Origin: Paroedura picta
Taxonomy: Eukaryota > Chordata > Lepidosauria > Squamata > Gekkonidae
Length of the DNA: 64,000 nucleotides
Reading direction: 5' to 3'
Assembly (NCBI RefSeq): GCF_049243985.1
Contig: NC_135369.1
Location: forward strand, 23,358,765-23,422,764
Part shown: piece after piece, positions 46,740 through 56,900 of the stretch
Position numbering within the stretch: position 1 is the first letter of the stretch
Layout of the letters: every line of letters starts with the position of its first letter
Notes under the pieces: model-generated
Databases searched by the model: none
What the model was told of the DNA's origin: nothing
The model's input: the letters and a program-made list of their open reading frames with translations, nothing else
Translations under genes and position numbers: made by a program

Positions 46740-47015
46740 GCAGAGGAAAGGACGCCCAGTAATGGGTTTAAACTACAAGTACAACGATATAGGCTAGATA
46801 TCAGGGAAAAAATTTTCACAGTCAGAGTAGTTCAGCAGTGGAATAGGCTGCCTAAGGAGGTGGTGAGCTCCCCCTCACTGGCAGTCTTCAAGCAAAGGCT
46901 GGATACACACTTTTCTTGGATGCTTTAGGATGCTCTGGGCTGATCCTGCGTTGAGCAGGGGGTTGGACTAGATGGCCTGTCTGGCCCCTTCCAGCTCTAT
47001 GATTCTGGGATACCA
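46740..47015 (+). mobile_element. L2-type LINE 3' end
   Basis: AACTACAAGTACAACGATAT, GAATAGGCTGCCTAAGGAGG, GCAGTCTTCAAGCAAAGGCT, GAGCAGGGGGTTGGACTAGA and TTCCAGCTCTATGATTCTGG. Confidence 0.88.
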
Positions 47016-47944
47016 TAACAGGTCATTTCTGTGCCCACAGCTGGGTTTTGTCAACTTCCAAGTAGGAGCAAGAAAAAAAAGACCTATCCTTAAGGCATTA
47101 GGCAACAATAAAGAATGTTTTCAAGCAATGTCCTTTCTTGAGTTTCCTTTTAGCTTATTTCATTCCAACATTTTTGTTTGATTGCTGGTATTTGTGCTTA
47201 TAGGTTGTGAAACAAATATACTGAGGTTAATTGTACTTAAAAGAAGAGAGGTGTGGTATGAGCATGGATGAGTTATTTGACTTGTAACAAAGCTTAAAAT
47301 GATTTGTTAATTGTGATGGTGTATAACTTAGGCCTTGCCAGTGAGGAAAAGATAGTAGAAATCAGAGTTTATCTGGAAAGCCGTTCTGGCTGGCGTCCTT
47401 GGAATGAAATGAACTGAAAGTAAGCTCAAGAAGGGACATTGTTTGAAAACATTCTTTGTTATTGTTTAATGCCATAAGGATAGGTCTGTCTTTCTTATTC
47501 CCAGTTATCTGAGACTGTCCTGTGTTTATCCTATTTTAACTTCCAAGTAGGGTCTGGAGATTTCCTGGGATTATAGCTGATTGCCAGACTACATACACCC
47601 CTTTGCTTATTTATTTAAAACCTTTATTCCATTTCTCCTTGAAAAAATGGCTGTTTTGGAAAACATAGCAGTCTACCCTACCAAAGTCCCTCCGCTCTCC
47701 TGGGTTCCCACCCTCAGATATTTCCGAACCTGGAGTCAGCAACCCTAATTCACACATCTGCCCCGTGGATGCAAAGGAAACGCACTGGGGTGAGTTTAAA
47801 ATACAGGACTTCTGCTGCCCTTTTGGGCTACCACAGCACCTTTCCTCGTGTCTTAATTGGGCTAATGGGTTAGTAGTTCCCTCAGAAACTCAGCAGACTC
47901 AAAGTGGTCCCTGAAAATGAACCCATGAAAGATCTTGAAATCCT

Positions 47945-48170
47945 TGAGAGCCAGTTTGGTGTAGTGGTTAGGAGTGCAGACTTCTAATCTGGCATGCTGG
48001 GTTTGATTCTGCACTCCCCCACATGCAGCCAGCTGGGTGACCTTGGGCTCGCCACAGCACTGATAAAGCTGTTCTGACTGAGCAGTGATATCAGGGTTCT
48101 TTCAGTCTCACCCACCTCACAGGGTGCCTGTTGTGGGGAGAGGAAAGGGAAGGCGAATGTAAGGATTCCA
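47945..48170 (+). mobile_element. Sauria-type tRNA-derived SINE
   Basis: GAGAGCCAGTTTGGTGTAGT, GGTTAGGAGTGCAGACTTCT, GGTTTGATTCTGCACTCC (box B), CAGCCAGCTGGGTGACCTTG and CTGTTGTGGGGAGAGGAAAG. One of the best copies. Confidence 0.93.
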
Positions 48171-48234
48171 GTTTTTCTTTCTTTTTTGGGGGGGGGGCAT
48201 CATCTGGACATGGGATCTGGGTCACTGTGGGTGG

Positions 48235-48325
48235 GCAGGTCATTGTGAGATTCCTACCTTGTGCAGGGTGGGTTGGACTAAATGAGCTGGGAGGTTCCTT
48301 CCAACGGCATGATTCTATGATTCTT
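48235..48325 (+). repeat. LINE 3' tail fragment
   Basis: GGTTGGACTAAATGAGCTGG then TTCCTTCCAACGGCATGATT and CTATGATTCTTATG, a CR1/L2 tail. Confidence 0.7.
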
Positions 48326-48689
48326 ATGCAAAAAGCGGTGCTGTCAGGACACAGGAGGCAATAGGTAACAAATTGGGATTCATTAACAAGCGGGAATTCA
48401 TTAACAAGTTCAGCGGTGCTCTTTGTGCCCAGAGAAGTGCTTGGGGGTTTGAGAGCAGGCAGGTTGTCTTGCTGGAACAGTGCAAAGGTCCATCATGCTC
48501 CACCAGATGATGGCCCTGTGTGTGTGTTGCTCCAGGAGCTTTGTTTCCATACAGTGAGGCTCCAGCAAGCATTTTGGGTTGGCCCTCTTGGATTGTATTT
48601 TTGTGCTCCAGATCCTCTTGCTGCCTCCTCTTGCATGCAGCCTTCCAACCCGCAAGCTGCCTTCCAGCTGACAATGAAAGCCCTGCCAG

Positions 48690-48855
48690 GAAAGTTGCCA
48701 ACCTGGAGGTTTCCTCCTCTGGAGGAAAAGGCTTCTTTGGAGGGCTGACTTTATGGCTGGAACCCTTCCCAGGTCCCTCTCCAAAACCTGCCCTCTCTAG
48801 GCTCCATCTCCAAATCTCCAGGAATTCCCCAGTCCAGGGTTGGCCACCCTACCAG
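48690..48855 (-). repeat. AGGGTTGCC family repeat
   Basis: Starts GGAAAGTTGCCAACCTGGAG and ends CCAGTCCAGGGTTGGCCACCC, with CATCTCCAAATCTCCAGGAA between. Confidence 0.65.
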
Positions 48856-48869
48856 CCACAAGTAGCCAC

Positions 48870-48972
48870 ACCCTACTACTTGTAGGGTTGGCCACCCTGG
48901 ACTTGTAGGGTTGGCCACACCCTACTTGTAGGGTTGGCCACCCTGGACTTGTAGGGTTGGCCACACCCTACT
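48870..48972. repeat. Minisatellite of TTGTAGGGTTGGCCAC units
   Basis: Four to five copies of CTTGTAGGGTTGGCCACxCC, alternating between a CCCTGGA and a CACCCTACTA ending (higher-order period about 47 bp). It grew from the end of the adjacent AGGGTTGGC repeat. Confidence 0.85.
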
Positions 48973-49210
48973 ACGCCAGTTTAGTGTAGTGTTTAGGAGT
49001 GCGGACTTCTAATCTGGCGAGCCGGGTTCAATTCTGCACTCCCCCACATGCAGCTAGCGGGGTGACCTTGGGTTTGCCATGGTGCTGATAAGGCACCTCA
49101 CAGGGTGTCTGTTGTGGGGAGAGGAAAGGGAAGGTGATTGTACGCCGCTTTGAGCCTCCTTCGGGTAGAGAAAAGCGGCATAGAAGAAACAAATCTTTTT
49201 CTTCTTCAGC
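48973..49210 (+). mobile_element. Sauria-type tRNA-derived SINE
   Basis: ACGCCAGTTTAGTGTAGTGT, GCCGGGTTCAATTCTGC (box B), CATGCAGCTAGCGGGGTGAC and CGCTTTGAGCCTCCTTCGGG with TTC-rich tail. A stretch between GCTGATAAGG and CACCTCACAG is missing. Confidence 0.9.
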
Positions 49211-49721
49211 CAGTGTTTATTTAAGATGTACATTTAACATAGATGGAGACTTTGATGGAAGCCCACAGGTAGGGTCCTTTACAGATGCCGTGCTAACACA
49301 GCTTTCTTTAAATTCATTACAGGTTTTCCATCTCAGGGCATAGGCCCCAAAGGGCAGCCTCCACTCCTTCAGCTGAGGGATGGGGACAGTGACTCCAAAG
49401 TAGCCATTTTCTTAAGAGGAGCTGATTTATGCCATTTGGAGAACACCTGGAAGTTGGTGACCCTGTTCATTGGGCCCTTTTCCTGCTATCTTTCCTCTGT
49501 GTCAGTTCTTCTCTGTTGTGGATCTTGACTCAGGTCTCTTTGCAGAGCGTCCTTCTGGTTAACAGCCTGCCTCAACCCAGGTCTGCTGTAGGGAAAAGGG
49601 GGGAAACGTGCCTCAATGGCATGAACTTGGTTAAAGATTAAGGCAACGTGAAACATTCATTTGGACCACATTTCTCTCTTCAGGTGCAGATATTCCGGGA
49701 GCGCCCTGCTTCTCAGGTGTC

Positions 49722-49758
49722 ATGTCCAGTGTGGAATTCGCTGCAGGATGGCTTTCTG
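49722..49758 (+). CDS. SLC25A45: SLC25A45 coding exon 1
   Basis: MSSVEFAAGWLS plus one base; human starts MPVEEFVAGWIS. The exon probably begins at 49684 after a strong acceptor (tttctctcttcag), giving 38 nt of 5' UTR here and a separate upstream non-coding exon. The donor is G|GTAAGG. Confidence 0.93.
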
Positions 49759-52700
49759 GTAAGGCCTACGTTCCCCCCTACTCAACAGCCCCTTCCTCAA
49801 AAGGGGATGGAGCCTGGCTCAGGAAACGAGGTGGGACTGGATGGTTATTTGCATCCTGCCTTGAAGATGCATCAGACACCCACCCATGACCTCTGTGGAG
49901 GCCTGCTTGTGGAGACCTCTCTTCTGGAGTAGTCAGTAGTTGGAGAACAGATTTGAGTTGGTTCCACTTCAAGGAATGCTCCCCCCGTCCTTGGCCTGCC
50001 AAACGTTTTCTACCACAGATTTCAATTTCCATCAGGGAAATGCGCTTGAGGCAGAAGCTTCCTTGGGAGGTGGTGGGTTCTCCATCTCTGGAAATTTTTA
50101 AACAAAGGCTAGATAGCCAGCTGACAGAGAGGCTGATTCTGTGAAGGTTCAGGGGGGTGGCAGATGAGCTATAGGGTTGTGAGTGTCCTGCATAGTGCAG
50201 GGGGTTGGACTAGATGACCCATGAGGTCCCTTCCAACTCTATTATTCTATGATTCTATGATTCTAAGTCTCCCTTATTCCTGTTTCATCGGTGAGAGGGC
50301 CCCATGGCCACTCAGAGGTTATGGGGCTGAGGCAGCCTTTAAACTCAATAAAACGCTCTGGTAAAGATTGCTAGCTCCAGGTTCAGAAATCCTTGGAGAT
50401 TTGGGGGTGAATCCTGGGGAGGGGAAGAGGACACAGGAACACCACAGAATCCCCCCTTTGAAGAAGCCAGGAAAACTGACCTCTGCCATCTGGAGTAATT
50501 TGAGGAGATCTTCAGTCCCTGCCCTCACATTTGCCCTGGATTCATGGGCACACACTAGAGTTTTCAAGCAGCTTGGGAGAAGGAGACCATGAATTGGCAA
50601 ATGGCAATTTTCTATCGGCTCCATCTCTATTGATTTTGTTGTCTTAAAAAATAAGTTTTTAAACTTTGTTGATTATACTGGCTGTTTTATGTACTTTCAG
50701 ACCCAATTGGGGTTGAAAGGTGCTAGGTCTAAAGTTTCCTATTGTATGGTGCATATTTTGGTTTCTAAGAATAGCCTATGGGCTTTGTGTATGTTTTTAA
50801 TTTTATAAATTTAAAAGCTATGCACAATAAATGTTGATATAATTTTATTATTCAGATTGTACTGACATCCACCTATAGGGTCTGAATCCTTTTTCAGTTA
50901 GTTATTTTTATCATTGATCTTCAGTCCCCACCTGGAAGCAGCACCCCCCAGGGACCCCCACTAACCCCTCTTTCTTTTTGCTGCAGGGGCAGCCGGGCTG
51001 GTTCTTGGGCACCCCGTGGATACTGTGAAGGTGACTTGTGGAAATTGTGCAGGGGAGAAAGAGGGAGGGTCCCTACGGGGAAGGCCAAAGGGGAAAGATG
51101 CCAGCTGGAGAGAAAATGGGGGTTGAAGCATCGGTGCTTTGAGGAAACCTGGAATTCGTTACCACCATGGGGTGAAAACGGCGCTAGTCGCCCTGACGGA
51201 TGGCCTCTGCTCTGAGCTATATGGAAGGGCGGTATAGAAATCGAATGAATGAATGAATGAATGAATGAATGAATGAATGAATGAATGAATATATATCCTG
51301 TCTAAACTGCTGACATGGTGCTTGGTGTGGTGGTTAAGAACGGTGGCTTCTAATCTGGTGAGTCAGGTTTGATTCCCCACTACTCCTCCACATGCAGCCA
51401 GCAGGCAAGATATAAAAACTAGGGCTAGTCACAGCACTGATAAAACTGCTCTGATGGAACAGTTCTGTCAGAGCTTTCTTGGTCCTACCTACTTCACAGG
51501 GTGTCTGTTGTGGGGAGAGGAAGGGAAGACGATTGTAAGCTGCTTTGAGACTCCTTCAGGTAGAGAAAAGCAGCATGAAAAAATCCTCCTCCTCCTCCTC
51601 CTCCTCCTCCTCCTCCTCCTCCTCCTCCTTCTTCTTCTTCTTCTTCTTCTTCTTCTTCTTCACTAGGCTGGGATGGGATGATCTGGGCCTTCAGCAGGCC
51701 CTGTCCTGCCCAACTGCATTGCCTTGGGTGATCTGCAGTGGCAATATTACCAATTCCCAGTACAGAAGGTCACACACCACTTTGAACCTGGGCTGCCTTT
51801 CCCCAGCCAGGAACAGTTTTCCTGATTCCACCCCACCCTCCTCACTCTACCAACTCTGTCCTGTTTCAGGTGCGGCTGCAGACGCAAGCTGGTTACCGCG
51901 GCATCTTGGACTGCGTGGTCAGGACGTACCGCAATGAAACGGTTTGCATGCATCGAACGGGGCCGGGTCTCCCTCTCCAGAGGCATGAAGCTGGCACTAA
52001 AAGGGTGCCAGGTGCAGCCCGTACAAAAGAGGAGCCTCAGATAGCCAAGTGCTGAAGCCCAGAACGGAGGGAGCAGACAATGAATGCAGAGGAGTGGGTG
52101 GTGTCTGGCGGCAGGGCCTTTTCACATTCCCTCTTTTACTGTACCAAGCCCTCTGTTTCTGTACTTGAATCTTTTAAAAACCAGGGGAATGGTCAGTATC
52201 TTATCTCTCCCTTTGCCCGGCTGACCATTAGGGAGACCCGTGAACCTCAGAGCCAGCTTGAGCTGACTCCCCCTGTGGATGGGGTTGCCAACCTCCAGGT
52301 AATAACCAAAGGTCTCCTGGCTTTGCCTCCTGACATGATGTGCATTTGGATACATTACTCCTGGGTCTTCTGCATTCATTCACATGTGGTCCATCACCCT
52401 GAACATGTGGTCCATTACCCTCTGTACATAGCCATGTCCGGGTGCCAGACAGTGGGGACAAATGAGGGAGGGTCATCCACACACAGCCTCATTCGGGGCT
52501 TCTCCACCTGGGAAAAGGTGACGAGGACCTTTGATGTGAAGCATTTCGTGCTTTAAGCTCAACCTTCCCTTCGAGGCTCTGAGCGGCTGCCATGGCTGGG
52601 GTCTCTTCCTGCCACGTGCCAGCTGGATCCCATAATGTCCTCTTGCTGCTAAACCTCTTGCGAGGGAGGATGTGGGAGCTGGGCTCTGGCCAGGGCTGGG

Positions 52701-53967
52701 CACGCAGGGCCTGGACTAATCTCTGATGCTCTCCAAGGCAACCCAAACTGTGTGCAGAGGAAAGCCAGAGACAGTGCCTTGGAGAACAGAAGTGCCAGTT
52801 TCCTGTGTTTTCTCCTCTCCTGCTGCTTGTGGGGAGGAAGAGGGGGAGAGACCAGAGTCCTGCCCCTAGGTTGGCTGCTCAGTACCTCCCTTTCCCTCCT
52901 GAGCTTCCCTAGGCATTACAGGTCACGTCACAGTAAGGGACAGTATATACCTCAAATGAATGAATGAATGAATGAATGAATGAATGAATGAATGAATGAA
53001 TGAATGAATGAATGAATGAATGAATGAATGAATTCAGCAGCCATTAGGATTTGAGCCGGCTCCCAAATCCTCGGCTTTGTTTGTTTGTTTGTTTTGTTTT
53101 GTTTATTATTAGATTTTTATACTGCCCTCCCATACGGCTCAGGGTGGTTCACATAAAACATTGCAGGGGTAACACATAGAACATTCTAACAAATAACACA
53201 GTCATATGTAGGATTATATAGGATCCTGTTGTCTGGTGGACACGGTCTTTGAAGGCTGCCCGTTTCCCCTTCTGCTTCTCCCTTGCAGCTCCTCGGCTTC
53301 TTCAAAGGCATGAGTTTCCCGCTGCTCAGTGTGGCCATGGTCAACTCCATCTCGTTTGGGGCCTACAGCAATGCCCTGCTGTACCTCAGCAACACCCACC
53401 ACCGGGACCGTCACTCCAACCCCCCCAGCTACACCCATATCTTTGCGGCCGGCTGCTTCTCAGGACTGGTGCAAGTAAGGGATGGGTTGTCCTCTGGATT
53501 AGGTGCGTGGAAGGGAGGCTTTCTCAACAGGGGTTTCGTGGAACCCTGCGGTTTTGCCAATTGGGTGGGAGTTAATGAATTTTAAAAATATTTAACAACA
53601 ACAACAAGCCTTGAATAGCATATAAAAGTACAATATAAGAAGGGAAAGTGAAAAGGATCCACTGCTAGTAAGAACAAAGATCATGCTTTAGACATAATAC
53701 ATTCACGATTTCCCATGACAAGATATAAAAACTTTGCAACTGGTTCAATTATATCAGGGTTCTGGGATGTCAAAAGAAACTGAGTCTTTGGGTGATATGA
53801 CCATATATGGTTCTGTTGACCCCCCCCCAATGGCCAATGGTGGGCCTGGAGGGGGGTGGGAAGGGGAAAAGCCCCAGTCGTAAAAATCCTTGCTGGCCAA
53901 GACTCATTTCCCCTGGAAGTATCTGGAGTCCAGAGAGATAAGTACTCTCATTTTAATTGCATTTGGG

Positions 53968-53998
<31 letters not shown>

Positions 53999-56900
53999 GG
54001 GGGGGGGGAACACAGAGTGGCAGATGCCTACCCCTGCTCTGTTTACAACCTCATTTGCCTGGAAAACCCCTTGCTGGAATTGCTGTAAGTCAGCCGTGAC
54101 TTGGCAGCACCTGCATACTCAGAAAGGGTAACCAGCTATTACTGCCGTCCTCTGTGTTGCTGCAGGCTGTGGTCCTGGCCCCCGTGGATCTTGTCAAAGT
54201 CCGGCTACAGAACCAGACCCACCCTTATAGCCGCGGCACCCTGCCGGCAGAGGCCCAGCCGTTGTACAGGGGCCCGGTGCACTGCGCTGCCAGCATCCTG
54301 CAGAAAGAGGGTGTCCCAGGCCTGTTCCGAGGCTCTTTGGCGTTGGTGCTGCGTGACACGCCCACCATAGCGATGTACTTCATGACTTATGTGGGTCTCT
54401 GCAGAGGGATGACTGCGGAAGGGCAGGAACCAGGTGAGGGGCGAGGCGGATCCTAAGGGGGAGGGCAGTTGGCTGGGACAAGTCTGGTCTCCCCTGGCTT
54501 TTGCTTTTGAATACCCAATGAAATGTAAGGTCACTAGGGAAGGGGAGAATGATAGGAAGGAGACAATCCTGATTTCAGGATGGAGGGAAAGGGAGATGGA
54601 GAGAATGTATCAATGGGATATTAAGAACGTATTGAATCAGGCCAGCACTCTGTGTCACACAAGTGGCCAAAACCCTGGTGGCATCAGGGAGTCCACTGGC
54701 AGGGCCAGAACTCCAGAAGCCCTCCCACCGTGCCCCCCACCCCAAGCACCAAGGATACAAAGAAATATATGATGGAGGATACAAAACTTGCTGAAAATCC
54801 CTGGCCCCGGAGAAATTAAACTGGCCTCAACAAGAGCCATGATTTTTCCGGCCCTGGCACAGACCTGGTGGAACATTCTCCCAAGTAAGATCAGGGCTCT
54901 GCAGGACTTAAAACAGCCTGCATAATTTTGTAAATTTCTGGCATGTCACCGCTCAATTGTCGTTTCTCCAAGCTGAAGAACCCTAACCTCTTTAACCATT
55001 ATTCGTAGGGAAAACGTTGCATCCCCTTAATTATTTTAGTTGTGCCTTTTTTGCCCCATTTCCAGTGTTATAATACCTTTTTTAAGGTGTGGAGACCAGA
55101 ATTATACACAGGGCCATTTCGCACGGCTTCAAAATAGCACAATGGTTGCTAATTGGAAACGCTACTAATTTGCCATAACCCACGACGTCGTAGACAATCT
55201 GCAACAATCCTGAAACCAACCCGCCAAAAGCGCTTCGTTGTGGCGCTTTCAGGGGAATCCAGAAAAGTGGATTCACCCTCCGGATAGCGATACACTCCTG
55301 CAACCAATCTGCAACACTAGCGCTAAAGACCTGTGCGTTACCATTGTAGCTGGTTCTTCAAAGTCCCTCCCCCTGGATCTCTCCTCCAAACTTCCGGCGA
55401 AGCGATCGCCATTTTTTTTTCTCGGAGCGAGCGGGGATAAACGCACCGGCGAGCCTCTTTCTGTTTAGAGGCTTCCCTGGCTTCAGTCCTTCACCTTTAG
55501 TCACTAAGCACAAACCACTTAAAAGCCCGTTTGCTGAAATAAAGTCCCTTTATTTTATACACATAAATTCAGCCGAAAATCGAGCCCGTGAGAAGGGGGG
55601 GGGGGGATTTTTTTTTATCACTCGAGGCAGCGTGCAAACGATCATACAATCAAACGATAGCTCACATTAGGCAGCTGGATGGGTCTCTCCGTAGCAACGA
55701 ATCTACACAGATTCGTTGCTATGGGTCTGTTTTTTTTAAAAAAAACCTTCCTTAAAGGGAAAGCGGCTGTTTGGGAGCATGCTAACGGCTGCCCATTGGC
55801 TGCTTGACGGCCAGGGGCGGGACGAGCTTGGCAATAGCGCTTCCTTTCTAGCGATTTCTGCCGAGACCGGAAGCCTGTGGGAAACGCTAAAAAACGCAAC
55901 TGATTCCACTACAAAGCCAGGTGTGCAAAACGACGAATTCCACTATTTTAAATGGCGATTTTTCATTCCGCAAACAATTTGCAACAAAGATCCCCGTGCG
56001 AAATGGCCCACAGTATTCCTTATGAGGCTGCACCATAGATTTCTACAGGGGCCTTATGAAACTGGCGGATTTGTTTTGAATTCCTTCCCTAATAATCCCC
56101 AGCGTGAGTTGACCTTTTCAGTGAGTTATCTACCACAACTCCAAGATCTCTCTCCTAGTTCATTAATGCCAGTTCGGACCCCATCATTGTACATTTATAG
56201 TTGAGATTTTTGTCTTCAATATGCATTACTTGGCACTCGCCTGTGTTGAACCTAATTGGCCACTCACCCAGCCTTGCCAGATCCCTCTGGAGCAGGGGTA
56301 GTCAAACTGTGGCCCTCCAGATGTCCAGGCTCCTGGGAATTCCAGGCTCCTGGGAATTGTAGTCCATGGACATCTGGAGGGCCGCAGTTTGACTACCCCT
56401 GCTCTGGAGTTTCTCACATCCCTCCGTGGTTCTCACTGCCCTGAACAACTTAGTGTCATCTGCAAACTACTTCACTGTTTACTCCCAACTCCAAATAATG
56501 AATGAACAAGTTAAAAAGCACCAGACCAAGTACTGAGCTCTGTTTACCACCTTCCAGTGTGATCACTGCCCACTTTTTGTTTCCTGTTAATCTTCCAGTT
56601 TTTAATCCACAAAAGGTCTTAGGAGCCTTTGATAAGGAAATGTTTCAAAAGCTTTAGGGAAGTTTAAATCTATTGGGACATCCTTGCCCAAGACCCTAAA
56701 AGCTTAGTGAGACAAGACCTTCCCTTGCAGAGGCCATGCTGATTCTTCCTTGTTAGCTTTTGTTAATCAGTGTGCTTACTTATTCTGTCTTTAATAACCA
56801 ATTCTACCAACTTACCTGGTATCAGCATTAGACTAACTGGCCTGTAATTTCCCAGATCTCCTCTGGAACCTTAAAAAAAAAAGATGGAGGTTCCATTAGC

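Larger units (their letters stand above)
43041..49680. other. Spacer between divergent FRMD8 and SLC25A45 (repeats listed separately)
   Basis: Holds SINEs, MITEs, LINE tails and a minisatellite. A non-coding first exon of SLC25A45 is expected somewhere between the CpG-rich promoter and 49684, but I could not place it. Confidence 0.5.
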
